The translations under genes were made by a program, and so were the position numbers. A DNA stretch of 64,000 nucleotides from Brachycybe producta (Eukaryota; Arthropoda; Diplopoda; Playtdesmida; Andrognathidae), in assembly GCA_036925085.1 (NCBI GenBank), contig JAUPFP010000064.1, positions 283,330-347,329 of the forward strand, read 5' to 3'. The number at the start of each line of letters is the position of its first letter. Position 1 is the first letter of the stretch. Below, one piece after another: positions 33,831-46,313 of this stretch. The notes beneath the pieces were generated by a model. It ran no database searches and had not been told where the DNA came from. It saw only the letters and a program-made list of their open reading frames with translations.

Positions 33831-33839
33831 TATACAGTT

Positions 33840-34210
33840 GCCACACAAAAGTGAAAAAGCACAACAGGTACAGAAATAACAAAATAAAAGCGCAGAGTGA
33901 ATGTGTGCGTATGGAAAACACACACGTATAACAAAGAAACATGCTCACACAACGTAAAAAAAATATTAATGAAGAACATGCAAATAAATAACACCGATGT
34001 CACACCCCACGCATAACAGACAGCAAAATTACGAATAACAAATAGAAAAACAAAACATGCAAAGAAAAAACACGCACGAAAACACACACACACACAGGGG
34101 TAACACGCACAAAACAGTATATATATAAATTATAAAGAACACACGTGCACAAGCAGAGATATGCAGAACATACACACACGCAGAAAGCAAAGATAGAGAG
34201 CACGCACCCA
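33840..34210. repeat. Degenerate CA-rich tract
   Basis: A/C-dominated sequence with ACACACACG, AACACGCAC and ACATGC words, the complement of the TG-rich tracts at 23086 and 24580. It continues past the MITE that follows, to about 34515, which suggests the MITE inserted into it. Confidence 0.55.
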
Positions 34211-34480
34211 TCACACCTCGGTAGCAGAGTGACACAACTCAAAAAACCACTTTTTTTTGGGGGGGGGGGGGGGGGAATGAGTTTAAAATTAAGAGAAAAT
34301 TCATAGCATACTTTGCTTAGTTTTTCAAATGCAAAAACCATTTTGACTATTCACAGTATCCGTTTATTTAGGTCCTCTACAATAGATTAAGATGGGAGAA
34401 AATGCAAAGTTTTTAAACTCATTTTCCCCCAAAAAAAGTGTTTTTTTGAGTTGTGCCAATCATCTTGCCGAGGTGCGACA
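34211..34480. mobile_element. 270-bp MITE with long inverted repeats and G17 run
   Basis: The left arm ACACCTCGGTAGCAGAG, GACACAACTCAAAAAACCAC and GAATGAGTTTAAAA pairs with the right arm AGTTTTTAAACTCATTTTCC, GTTGTGCCAATCATC and TTGCCGAGGTGCGAC. The left arm carries a G17 run where the right has only C5, a clear homopolymer expansion in one arm. Confidence 0.7.
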
Positions 34481-35448
34481 TATACGCGCATAAAAGTGCG
34501 AACACACGCACAGTGAGAATTCATACAGCTGCAATATTTTATTGATTTTGTTTGTTACTTCTCCCAAAATAAAGCCTTTTTGATCATCAATATATTTTTT
34601 TTTGTGTGTTTTTACTTAGAAAACAATTTGTAGATTTTTATATAGTTTATTTTATTTATATATTTTTTTAATTAATATTAATATAGATCTATACTTATTA
34701 AATATGAAGCTTGATTTCACAATTTTAAATTGGGAGTGGTTCTAAATTGGCAATTAGTCAGTGATGCAGATGGCTCCATCTAGTAACAGATATTTGTAGT
34801 TTTGTCAGTTTTTCTTAACTTTTTTTTTCCCTGAATAGAAGACTCTGCCTGTTGAAATTTTAGCTTAGACTATTAGCTTAGCACATACAAGTTATACATA
34901 CAATCAATTTACATTTGTTACATTGTTTGTGTGTTTGTACCGCATTGCAAATGTGTATTCATATGTGCGTCCGTATGGGTGGATTGTGAGAAAAAAAAAA
35001 TTTATTCACGTAAAAAAAATGAGTTCAAGCTTTATTTTGTGTCATTTATTTTGAACGCAAATCCTTTTTTATATTACGGATGCTCGAATTTTTTTTATGA
35101 ATTACTATCCGCATCATTGCATTTGCAAAATACTTTTCCATTTGTTTTTTTTTGGGTTTTTTGTTGTTGTTGCAAGAAATCATCTATGTAGAAAATTGAA
35201 TAAAAAATAGAATATAATAGTATATAACAAAATTGATAGCAAATTATGATGATGATAAAGTACCCTTATAAGTGTGTGTGTGTGTTTGGGGTTTTTTACT
35301 GGTTAAATTTCAGAAACATTTTTATTGCATTTTTTGACCTATTGGACACACAAACACATCACCTTTGAAAAATTGCTAGGTCTTTCTGAACTCAAAGTTT
35401 TAGGAGAAAAAAAAGTTCTTTTTTTAACCTTTATCCATTTATGCACTA
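34481..35448. other. AT-rich non-coding stretch
   Basis: No gene is seen. It contains T runs and a short TG tract near 35274. Confidence 0.5.
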
Positions 35449-35463
35449 GGGGGGGGGGGGGGG
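35449..35463 (+). repeat. G15 homopolymer
   Basis: Fifteen G followed by TTGGGGG. Confidence 0.95.
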
Positions 35464-35924
35464 TTGGGGGTTTAGAATGTGAGCCTCTTGTTTCTAGTGA
35501 AGCGAAACTAAGATAAAATCTATGATGTAACAAAACAGAAAAGTTTTTTTTTAATATGTACATTATGTGGTAGAACATTCTGCTTTCTAAGAGAAACTCT
35601 TGCTGTTTGGATTTTTGCTAGATGGTGCTAGCCTCTGTGAAGAGGCCTTTCGCCTTGTAACAACTTATGAGCGTCAGCACTGTGTATGTGTGCCAAACCC
35701 CATAATTTAATTTCAGAAAAGGAGGCACATGACAACTGAAATAAATAGCCCAAATCAGGGATGTTTAACTACGGTATATTGGGAAAAACCAGTATGAGAA
35801 TACATTTTGTAGACGTGGTATCAACATGTTTTCAAAATGGTGGACTGGAGTTAACGTTAAGGTGCCAGGTTTAACAAAATCAAGTGGCGGAGTTAGACTG
35901 TAGAATTCTAGATTTTGGGCCAGA

Positions 35925-36095
35925 TGTCCTAGTTGGTATTGGTGTGGGTTATTCTTTTGAGGCTTGCTTACTGAGGCTAGCAGTGACATAAGATGTCAGG
36001 TCAAATGGCCCATTTGGTCAATTGGCATATGGCGTTGGTCATTCATTCTTTTGAACCCTGTACACTGAGACTAGAAGTGACTCCAATAGCTTATT
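35925..36095 (+). repeat. Diverged tandem duplication, roughly 90-bp period
   Basis: GTTATTCTTTTGAGGCTTGC then TTACTGAGGCTAGCAGTGAC recurs as CATTCTTTTGAACCCTG then TACACTGAGACTAGAAGTGA. GTCAAATGG words link it to the minisatellite at the right end of the window. Confidence 0.5.
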
Positions 36096-37839
36096 TTTCT
36101 GATAGCATGTTTTTCGGTCATTTATGTGTATAGGTGGTAAAGTAATGAAGAAATGAGCAAAACATAGTCCACTGACAGACTGAGATCCTTCAAGAGTTAT
36201 GTCCAAACTATTTTCTCCATCTCAAGAGAGGTTTTTTCTTTCTTTTCTCTTTTTTTTTCAACTAGAGATTTGTAGGACCCTATAGGAAGAAGAAGAAGAT
36301 CTTAAGATGTTGCATTTATTCTCCACAATTTTTTTTCCCTCTCTCTGGAGTACATGTGTATATATATAGTTGAGAGTGGAGCTTAAGATTTCACCCAAAT
36401 CATCGAACAAGAAAAAAGGAGAAAGAACCGAAGAAAAAAAAAACCCTTTGAGGAGAAAAAGAAGAGTATTTTTTTTTCATGAAGAAATAATGTTATCTGT
36501 ATCGAATGAGAAATTTGAAATTGTGATGCCGTGTGTATTGATGGTGATGGTGGTGCGTTATTTGTGGAGAGAAACTCTCCTTTAGGTTTTGTGTCTTGTC
36601 TGTCTGTTTGTCTGTCTGTCTGTGTGCCTCTCAACTCTTGTGATAAATGGCTGTGATTATTGGTGGGTGCAATTGATGTCCATGTACTTTTTTACAATAT
36701 CAATCACCTGGTTTTCAATTGTAATTAAGGGGCGCACGAGTATGGATGAGACAGAAACCAACTTTTTTTTTTGTTGGTCATTTTTAACTTCATGCGCATG
36801 AAATACAGAGTGGGAGGGTCATATTTCCAAAAAAAAAAAAAAAATTTATATCACAGATTTTGGGCAAACTTTTATGACTTGCATATCATCCCCGAATGCC
36901 AATGATTTGATCCGAAAGGACGAATAAAATCAAAGGGGCATCGTAGCAACTGTGCCGCAACCTACACTGTAGAAGAACTACGTCAACTGTCACTAGTTCA
37001 TGGCACTATCTCGCTTCGCTCGTCATGTTCAGAACATATTTTAAATGAACAGTATGTTGCTTATATATGACTTGTTCTCCTGATTTTTTTTATATTTAGG
37101 GATGTCGCTAATTTGAAAGTGAAATAAAAGCAAATATCATTAAGTTAAGTAAAACAAAAATAAAATTGTATTGGATAAATTGAACCAAGAATTCTTAGAG
37201 AGAGTTTCTGGGAAAAAGGATTGTTTGATTTCGGTATAAAAAGGATGTCTTCTTGCCTTTACTTCGAAGTTAATTTTATACAAGTACAAAAAAAAAGGAC
37301 ATTACTGCCTGTCACTGTTAGTTTTTGGGTCTTTTGGAATAATGGAGAGTGTACTATTATTTATATCAGTACATGCAGATATCTATAATGTGTGGCTCTG
37401 TGTTGTATTGGTTTAGTGACAGCTATGTATAAGATTCTGTAATCTTATGTCCGGTTTTGCTTTCTTCTTAGAACGGAAGGTAGATAGCCCTAAGTGAAAG
37501 TAGACGATGATTTATCAGTTAGTAGAAAAAGAGAGAGGGGGATATTTTAAGCCTCAAACTGTCGACTTTCTTGTCAGTACTAGCATTAGTTCCTTTTTAT
37601 ATATATATTTCTATATATTGTATATAGGACATGGCTCTAGTTTTATTATGAAGTGACAGGAAGTTTGAAAAGAGTGGTTGGTATATGGATTCCTGTATGT
37701 GTAGGTGGTTTCTGTAAAAAAAAAAGGTCATATTGAGCTTTATCGTACAAATTACGAGCTTATTTTTCTGCCAATAGGAATAAAAGGGTCTCTACTTTTT
37801 CAAATGTATGGCCTGAAATGGATAGTGGAACTTTTAGAG
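36096..37839. other. AT-rich non-coding stretch
   Basis: No gene is seen. It holds a (TGTC)n patch near 36600, an A16 run at about 36829, and a slightly GC-richer block to about 37030 with CTCGCTTCGCTCG, unassigned. Confidence 0.45.
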
Positions 37840-38385
37840 CAGTGGTTCTCAAACTGTGCTCTGTGGACCAGTTGTGGGCCGTGGAGGTGTTCTCCCAGGT
37901 GGTCCGCAGATGGGACCAAAGAGAAAAAAAATATTTTTACACTCAAATTAATTAACTTCCGTTCTGATAGAGAACAGAAGTTAAAATAAAGCCTTGCTAG
38001 AGCTCAATGAGAAGAAAACTGAAAAAATATTCCAAAAACGTAACTTCTCCAAAATTGTAACTCAGAAAATAATTCGCAGCCTATAATAGCATGGTGAAAA
38101 CTCTGAAAATGCTCGCTGTTGTCTGCACATGGCCACCCAGACCTTTGCAGTGTTGCATTTTTCCTAGATTCCCTATTGTATTTCTAAACGTTTTATTTCA
38201 AGAGTATTCTGAAATAATGTTAAAAAACATTATTTCAAGAGTATTCAAATTTGTGCTCATAGTGTGCTTAAAAGTGTGCTCTATTACTGGTTCAAGGGTA
38301 TTGGCGCCAGTGCGGCGGGGTGGTCCGCATGTGCATCCACAACTCTCCTAGTGGTCTGTCAATGAGAACAGTTTGAGAAATACTG
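37840..38385. mobile_element. 546-bp hAT element with CAGTGGTTCTCAAACTGT ends
   Basis: The left end CAGTGGTTCTCAAACTGTGC pairs with the right end ACAGTTTGAGAAATACTG. The flanks TTTTAGAG and TTTTAAGAG are a near-identical target duplication, of the same form as at 18196. GTGGACCAG and GTGGTCCGC words lie near both ends. No transposase frame is present. Confidence 0.85.
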
Positions 38386-39757
38386 TTTTAAGAGTGTTTG
38401 CCACTTATTGCCTCTTTTGTTAGTTTTTTTTTGTATGAAATTCATTTTTTTGCCTGATTGTGGGCCTCATATTCCTCAAACAGAGCCCTACAACTATTGT
38501 GGGTTTGACTGGTATTCTAGACCACGGGGTCGTTCTTCAAGGTGGCCATAATAACAGCATACAATAGCAATATACCGTATGTCAACATTTCCAATACAAA
38601 TTTATAAAATTCTTTAAACCTTTTATAATTTACAAATTATTATAAAATCTATTTTTACATTTATTACATAATTCATTAATTATTAAAGGTTAACAATTCC
38701 ATCACAGAAGGAGTAGAAAAGAAAGCATGTGACGAATGCAGCACTGTCAAACAGTTTGGATTAAAGCATTACATATTCTTTCTGTGGTTCTTTCCTAAGT
38801 TCTGTGTGAGTTTGCTTAAAATAAGCTCGCAGAGAAGATTGAGGCTGGTTGTGCATACTTTTCAAACGACATTTTTTTACAACTTTTTTTTTTTGGCCAA
38901 CAGTTAGAAAAAGATTGAACCATGGCTGTAAAGAGTAGGTCCCTGAAATCAAGAGTTTGAGGGTCCTTTTACACTTAGAAATCAGCTTTATTTCTTTGTT
39001 TTCGCTTTGTTAGCTACCAAGTGGGCCTAAGTTTGTTGTTAAAATGATTGCAAAAGTTTATTTGCGATAATAAACCCAATAGTAGTTTTCTTTTCAAAGT
39101 ATATGTCACATGTGCGCAAACCTATCTGATACCCCTATTGCCTGCCTCAACCAACCCTTGCCTTCTCTATTATCTGCTTCCAAACGTGTGTATAATACAG
39201 TATGCTTCAATGTGTACCTGAATGTATCTTTTCTACCTAAGTTTGTGTCTCATTTCTTTCTCAGTGTTCGTGGGTGGGTGTCTTGGTGAAAGAATGGCAA
39301 AATGAGTTTTAAGAACTTGTCTGGACGATTTAGATAGTAAACCCACAGAACTTTTTTATATATATATTATATATAAGAACCATAGCTAGCTTTTTCAACA
39401 CCCTTCTTTCTTTTCTTTTCTTTTCTTCTTACTTTTGCAATTGCATCACATAAAAGACGTGCTTCATCATAAAAGGGGAATATTTGGAGGATTTGGGAGT
39501 CTTTTGAGCAACGACAATCTAGCTAGTACCTACTTCCTTTACCTATTTCTTCTATCTATCTTTTCTGTTCCTTTTTGGCTCTTTATTTCACCAATTTTTA
39601 CCGTAGGTTCCACTATCTTATGTAGACTTTAACACGGTGAGGCCATTTCCTTTTTTTTTGGTTCAGTGTATGTGTGTTGCTGAAAGATGTCATATTATAG
39701 CTTTTGTAGCATGTACAGTATATGTGTTGTGTTACTACATGAAAAGAAGTGATGAGT

Positions 39758-39761
<4 letters not shown>
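38386..39761. other. AT-rich non-coding stretch
   Basis: No gene is seen; a short TATATATAT lies near 39358. Confidence 0.5.

Positions 39762-39791
<30 letters not shown>
39762..39791. repeat. (GT)n microsatellite
   Basis: About 15 GT units. Confidence 0.95.
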
Positions 39792-39793
<2 letters not shown>

Positions 39794-40489
39794 TAATCTG
39801 TTACAAAGAAACTAGGAAGTGATTGCTAGATTGGTATTATATTGAAGGTGGGTGGCCCTGATTGAAATTGTTCTTATTAGAGAAGTGAATGAAAGACATA
39901 ATATAATCTCTAGTTATTATCTAAGTCTTACAAGTTTCTTAGTAAAGCTTTTTTTTTCCTCTTGGCTATTGCCTGGCAACGTCGAGGTTTTTTTTTCTGT
40001 TGTTGCTGTGTTTTCTCTTTATAGTGTCCATTTTTTGTGTGTGAAATTTATTAGGGATTAGTTTTAATTAGTCAAGGTTATTTATATATTAATTTAGTTA
40101 TATACTAAATTCAGTAAATTTTTATAAATTATTCAATTTCGTATATTTTGTTTTTCTCTGACGACTTTATGGTTTTGGAATCTTGTCTATGAGTGAAAAC
40201 ACCGTCATGCACATTGCACGAATTGAAAATGACTATTAAGATTGCTATGCTAGAACACAAGCCTCTCTCTGTTGGGTTTGCTGTTTTTTGAATGAATCCG
40301 GATTGTTCTTATGCACGCTCATTTCGTGTTTACCAATTATTTTATTTAAGTACGTTTTTGTTTTGGCTCAATACAATGAATGCATGCAATTTTTTGTTTT
40401 TTCATTGCTAAATTTGATTTAAGATTTATTGTATATCCTAAATCTAAATCGGATAGGAGTTAAAATGGGCATTGTTTAAATTGCACATG

Positions 40490-41790
40490 AACTAAACTTT
40501 AAGAGAGCTATAGTTTACTGTGGACGAGATTTTAACTGGACAAGAACTTAACTAGACAAGAACTTTATTGGGCAAGAACTCTATTAGAAAACAACTTCAG
40601 TGGACAATAAATTTACTGTGCAAATTCTTCATAAGAACTTAAACTGGGCATTTACATAACTTAAGTTGGTATTAACTTAAGTTGGCATTAACTTAAGTTG
40701 GCATTAACTTAAGTTGGCATTAACTTAAGTTGGCATTAACTTAAGTTGGCATTAACTTAAGTTGGCATTAACTTAAGTTGGCATTAACTTAAGTTGGCAT
40801 TAACTTAAGTTGGCATTAACTTAAGTTGGCATCAACTTAACAAGCAATTAACTTAACAAGCAATTAACTTAAGTTGGTATCAACTTAACTGGGCATTAAT
40901 TTAACTGTACTTGAAGTGAACTGAGCAAGGACTTCGTTAAGGTATAACTTTCCTAGTAAAGAACTTCATTGGAAAACAACTTCAATGAACAATAAATTTA
41001 CTGACATACAAATTCTCAACTCCACAAGAATTAATGTGACCCGAGTCACAAATAGAGGTAGAAAAAAAAATCCACAATAGCTTCCATCTTTCTGAGTCTT
41101 TTAATTATTATGGCGATGCCTTCCAATTATTCATTACAGTCACTGTTCACTTACGAATTTCAAAACTTTACAATTAGGTTTATGCCTTCAATTATGGAAA
41201 TACTCATAGGTTGAAAAATTCATTTAAAACAAACACAAATAGGCCTAAACGTTCATTTAACAAAACAAATAGGGTACCATAGCTTTCAAGACATTTCCAA
41301 GTGGAGCTGTCTCTAATGTTACATTTCTGGTTCCCTTTTGGACAAGACTCAATTAATCCCAAAGTTAGCTTTTATAGGTGTTTGTGCTGAGAATTAACTG
41401 AAACATTTCCCAATGGAAAAATATGAAAAGCCCCATCATCCTTTAATGAGTTAAAAAGATCACGCAATAAAAGAGATATTCAAACAACAGACATTTTGGA
41501 AACTTAACTGGGTATTAACTTACTTGTAATTGTACAAGAACTTAACTGAGCAAAGTCTTTACAGGAGAGGTTCCCTATAAAAACTTCCTTGGCAGGAACT
41601 TCAATAGGACCAGAAATTCACTATGCAAGAACTTGACTCCACAAGGACTGGGGTAATGAATGACTCACTGAACAAGAACTAAACTGGACATGGGCTAAAC
41701 TAAACAAGAGCTAAACAAATACAAGAGTAAAACTACTCAAAAACTAAATAGGAAGTGTGCTAAATTGGATATGATCTAAACTAGACACTT
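40490..41790. repeat. Decayed array of CAAGAACTTAACT words
   Basis: Words such as GACAAGAACTTAACT, GGGCAAGAACT and CTAAACTGGACA recur irregularly on an A-rich + strand. The 16-bp array lies inside. The texture resembles 11640-12720. Confidence 0.45.
40660..40905. repeat. 16-bp minisatellite, about 11 near-perfect copies
   Basis: The unit TTAAGTTGGCATTAAC repeats almost without change from about 40660 to 40840, then degenerates through CAAGCAATTAACTT to about 40905. Each junction contains the palindrome AACTTAAGTT. Confidence 0.95.
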
Positions 41791-43179
41791 AAATTAATCA
41801 AAATTCGAGGTTGTTGCAGTTTGATGCCTAGTATTTTATTCAATTTGGCGTTTATTGAATTCTACTACTACCACCTAATAATAAATTTAATTTCGCAGAT
41901 GCTTTTTCTAAATAAAGATTTGAGATTTCCAATTTGTCTAGCTATAGTCGAGAAGTGAAAGAAGAATGATTTTCTCGTTTTTTTAGATTGTGTTGGGTTG
42001 TTAGTCTCACTTGATACTTTATTACTGGGACTTGTGCTTGGCTTTAGTTATCTGCTTTTCTTGTCAAATAAGGTGTCTTATTATCAGATCCTTTTTTTTT
42101 CATCATCACAAATGGTTCAATCATTCCACCTCTTATATACTATATAATATAGCTCATGTGATGTCTGATTCCTGTGTTGAAAAGACTTCTCTTTTTCCTT
42201 TTTTTTATCCTTCAACTTTCTCCTTCTCTTATTTGATATTATGTATTTTACCGCCTGTAGGGATTTGAATTCAGTTGAGGTTTATCGGACCTGAACTCTT
42301 TGGAGAAGATCCAGAGAGAAGAAGAAGAAGAAAAAATAGATAGAAAGAGAGAAATGTACTCCTTTCATGCATAAATCTACCATGAATACACATATATGTA
42401 CACATACTGTATAAAAGGAATAGTGTGGGTGCCATGGGAGACACTCTAAGGAGAAATGGGAATCCTTCTTCTACTATTTTGTTCTCTTTTTTCTATCTCT
42501 TTCAGAGGCCCTCTTTCATGAGAGACGATTTGAAATATACTTGGAAAGTTCATGGTTGCTTGCATTGCAATTGACAGAAATTTGGTCTCCAATTGGGCTA
42601 CGTATTGAGATCTCATTAGATTTGGCTTGCCAAAAATGGCTCGGAGAAAGAAAGAAAAAGGAAAGAAAGAAAAATCGAAAATTGTTGCGTGCCACCAACA
42701 GATGAAAAGAAAATCCATTCGGAAAAAAAAAAGAAGAAAAAGTCTTCTAAATTTGAGGCTTGTTGGGATGTTTGAATGTGTGTGGACTAGCATTTCATGT
42801 CTCAACATGTTTTTTTTTTCTTTTTCTACTTGAAGTTTGAGGTTTTCAGAATTTCGATAGCATTAAACATGGTCTATAATCAGTGTTTGTCAACTCAAGA
42901 TTACTGGTTACGTTAGGATGATTTTTTTTTTCCTGATTGGTGGTATAATGAAGGGATCAGGAAAGAAACTTAGGTAAACCAAGGGCCGCCGCGTGCGGTT
43001 GTGCACTACTCAACCTCGCCTGATGAAAGGGGAGCATTTGGAAGCATGGGAGCATGGAGGCATTTTTCGTTAAGTTAAAAAAAATTCCTGCAAAATAATT
43101 TCTGCCTTACAAAAAAATGTTTAGCGAATGGCAATGAGTGCTACATTGCATGACTTTTCTTTCTTTCTTTTTCTTTCTA
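41791..43179. other. AT-rich non-coding stretch
   Basis: No gene is seen. A good pyrimidine tract ends in CTTTCAG at 42506, followed by frames open for up to about 65 codons on a Lys-rich translation, but there is no donor or recognisable product. GGGCTACGTATTGAGA near 42596 weakly resembles a family B arm. Confidence 0.4.
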
Positions 43180-43569
43180 AAGCCTGGAACACACACGCGG
43201 AATTCCGCTCAGAAAATAATAACAATGTTTAAATGAAACAATTTTCCATAAAAAGTGAACGGAAAATTCATTAAAAATGAGTTGAACAAAGCTCAACTTT
43301 TTCCGTTCTCAAAATATTCCGTTCAAATTCCCACCAATCAGAAAGAAGCATGACGTGACATGACAAAAAAGCAAATTGGAATCTATTTTGGCAATAGATC
43401 TAAGTATAATGTTTCTTTTCTTGCTCAATAGAGGGTGCCCACAACTTTCCTCATTACTTTTCTGTTTCTATGTGTGAACAACAGAGATACAGAAAAAGAA
43501 AATGACGTTTTTTTTTCTTTTCCTATTTTCTTTTTCTTTGGCGGAATTCCGCGTGTGTGTTCCAGGCTT
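43180..43569. mobile_element. 390-bp MITE with perfect 29-bp inverted repeats
   Basis: The ends are AAGCCTGGAACACACACGCG followed by GAATTCCGC, with an exact inverse at 43541-43569. TA lies on each side, which suits a TA target duplication. The interior has AATTTTCCATAAAAAGTGAA and CTTTTTCCGTTC words and an ACCAATCAGAAAG segment. The element at 50880 has closely similar ends. The perfect ends suggest youth. Confidence 0.88.
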
Positions 43570-45829
43570 TAAGGGTGGTAGATTGCCAAAAAGAAACTGA
43601 AAAAACTTGTAAATTTCAAATTCACTAAATATTTCTTATTTTGACTGCAATATTTAAAAATGAATTTTTTTTAAAGATTTTTAGGTCACTCACTTCATTT
43701 GTCATAATTTATAAATAAGAACAAGAAGAAATTTTGACTGTTTTTGGCTCGCTCCACTTAATATAATTTATAAACAACAATGTAAGCATTTATTTCAAAG
43801 CTTCTCAACGTAATTCCACTGAATTTCAGAGTATCTACCGGCGTGTATACCCTGGGGAAAGAATTGACCAAAAATTACCCTGTAAAACCTGAAAAACTTC
43901 AGGAAATTGAAAATTTGATATTTAATGGAAAGCCTGTTAAAATGAATAGGCATTTTTTGGCATTTTTTTTAGTGTTTGTGCTCTGGTGGACAATATCTAT
44001 GCAATGCATGTGTGTGACCGTGTGTTGGTGGACGTAATGTTTCGTGCCAAACTCTACTTCGTTATTTCCTGTTGACAACCTAAGTCCTGTTTCATATTTT
44101 TTTCATATATAATGTACATTAATACAATGTCCTCCCTTGTTATTTATATATTTTTTTTTATCTTTTGTGGCTTGATGTTAGTGGTCCAAATTATCCTCTT
44201 TCACATTAAAAACAAGGTTCGGGTGAGCTGGCTAAATTAAAAAGCCAAAAATTTATGATGTTGGGCAGCCTGTGTGTCCATAAAAAAAATGAATACTTCA
44301 AATACAACAAAAACAGTCGACTTCAATGAAAGCAATTATGAACTGCACTGATGAATAAGTTGGTGCCTTGAAAATGGGTTTATGGAGGTAGATATGTTAG
44401 AGGGGTAGGGGGGAGACACACACACGAGAGACATACACACATCATGTAGTTGATGATTCATTATTATTATTATTAGTCCATGAAAAATGACCATATTATT
44501 TTTATACATAAAAAAATAAGTATAGAGCCCAAAAAACATTGTCATTTCATGAAGCTTTTTCAATGAAGTTATTTATTATGTTTTTTTATTTATCTGGGTT
44601 GCCATCAGGGGGTAGAAGAAGAAAAAGAAAATTGACCATATGGAGGAAACTATGCTAAAATAATTTTAGTGATATTTTTATGTGAGATAGTTATTGGATC
44701 ATGTGGATTGGGATATGGATTGAGGGAGTCAATATATATATGTATATATATAGGGAGAGAGAGAGGGGGTGGTTGGTGATGGTAACCAGACTCCGCGGAG
44801 TTTTGTAGGGAGTTAGGGAGAAAAAGTTGATTTGGTAAAGGTTCCATGGTGAGCCAATTAGTTTTTTCTATCCCTCTTTTTTTTTTTCCTTTTATGTTTC
44901 CATTCACTTGTTATCTATCCATCAAACATCACATTGCCTTTTTTTCCAACAATAAGTCTCTACTTATTATAGTCACAAATAGTTTTTCTTCTTCTCTCCT
45001 TTTCTTTTGTTTTGTTATTGTAAAAGAATCAAAACTTTGAGAATATTATTATTATTGTCCATTCACTGACCACCATGGTCATTTTATCCAATTTCTTGTC
45101 AATTTTTTTATTGTCGTTTTCTCTCTTGATTGGAAACAAATGGTTTTTCTTTTTTTTTTTTTGGTTCTGAAATCAATTGTTAAAATGACATTAAATTTCA
45201 GTGTTGTAGGGTTATTCTTTTAGGCCTCTATGAGGCGCCCATTTGTAAACCTCATTCATTGTTCTTCTTCTCTTTTAAAAAACAATCGAGTGTTAGTTAT
45301 CTGTTTACTTTGAAAACTCTTTTTTTTTTTCTTCTTATTATTTCTTATTTGTTATTATCTGTCTGTCTGTGTCTATATGGGCGTGCTATCATTTTTCTTA
45401 GATTGGTTACAATGGACGTTTTCTTCCAGCTCAGATTTCCAATTTAGGATTCAATTACGAGATATATATATTTTTCCAATAGGTTTTTCTTTCATCTCGA
45501 TTGTTAACCTTTTCTGTTTAAAATGAATCAAATGATATTCTAGAAAAGTTGTTTGGAGTTAACCCTCTAGACCTTTTTTTTTTTCTTGATGTGTTTATTG
45601 TATTTTCTTCCCGTGTATGGATGTGTGTGTTAGATTGTCTGTGTTGCAAGCTGTAATAATCTGCTAACAGGTGTTACAATTGGTTAAGGTTATTGGGTAC
45701 CTTTTAAACCAGGTTTATTCAGTAATACCTAAATCTATACGTTGAAAGCTATTAAATAGTTATTTGTTTGCTCTCTATGGTGGCCGGTTGAAACACTTGT
45801 AATAGTTTTGACTGTGATCATGTTATCGG
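43570..45829. other. AT-rich non-coding stretch
   Basis: No gene is seen. It includes short (CA), (TTA) and (TA) runs near 44420, 44462 and 44735 and many T runs. Confidence 0.45.
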
Positions 45830-46115
45830 TCAGGTAACTGCAGTTAACTATAACTTTGTTTATATAACTGCAGTTAATTTTCGTAGCGGAATCGAGGTAA
45901 AAGGATTGTAACTTAACTATAACTTTGTTTATATAACTGCAGTTAACTATAACTTTGTATAACTGCCGTTAACTATAACTTTGTTTATATAACTGCAGTT
46001 AATTTTTGTAGCGGAAGTGAGGTATTAGGATTGTCAGTTAACTGCAGTTAACTCTAACTTTATATAACTGCATTAAATTTGTAGCAGAAGTGAGGTATAA
46101 GGATTGTCCGCGTAT
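45830..46115. repeat. Higher-order minisatellite of GTTAACTATAACTTTG units
   Basis: GTTAACTATAACTTTGTTTA and TATAACTGCAGTTAA alternate with TTTGTAGCGGAAGTGAGGTA and TTAGGATTGT. The short unit is about 30 bases and the longer period about 65-70. GTTAACTGCAGTTAAC is a perfect palindrome. The array ends about 120 bases before the second ratchet site. Confidence 0.85.
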
Positions 46116-46201
46116 TCTTGATCAGACCATAATACCCTTTTACCACTTGTCATAATTTTGAAACAATGTGTTAAATTAATTTTGTTTAAATTGTCTTTTA
46201 T

Positions 46202-46235
46202 CTAATTATTTTATTTTTTTTATTTGTCTTTATAG
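46202..46235 (+). promoter_or_regulatory. 3' splice site part of a second candidate recursive splice site
   Basis: CTAAT at 46202-46206, an excellent branch-point match, is followed by TTTTATTTTTTTTATTTG and TCTTTATAG ending at 46235. GTAAGTCAG begins at 46236. Acceptor and donor abut exactly, as at 10170/10171 and in the same orientation. Confidence 0.62.
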
Positions 46236-46313
46236 GTAAGTCAGTTTTGGAGTTGTAATTGATGAAATGTTGGTCAAAGACAATCAATATTGAACATTTA
46301 AAAATGTCTGCTT
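46236..46313 (+). other. Candidate 78-nt recursive-splicing exon
   Basis: The segment starts GTAAGTCAG and ends GTCTGCTT before a second near-consensus donor GTAAGTAC at 46314. All three frames contain a stop, so if retained it would be a non-coding or poison exon. That matches the known role of ratchet exons, which are normally removed by re-splicing from the upstream-regenerated donor. Confidence 0.42.

Noticed and set aside
42475-42720. Possible exon after TCTATCTCTTTCAG at 42506
   Set aside because: One frame stays open for about 65 codons but becomes Lys/Arg-rich through a purine tract. No donor and no similarity could be seen.
45360-45375. Short (TGTC), (GGTT), (ATGA) and similar runs as regulatory elements
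   Set aside because: They are ordinary short microsatellites with nothing linking them to regulation.
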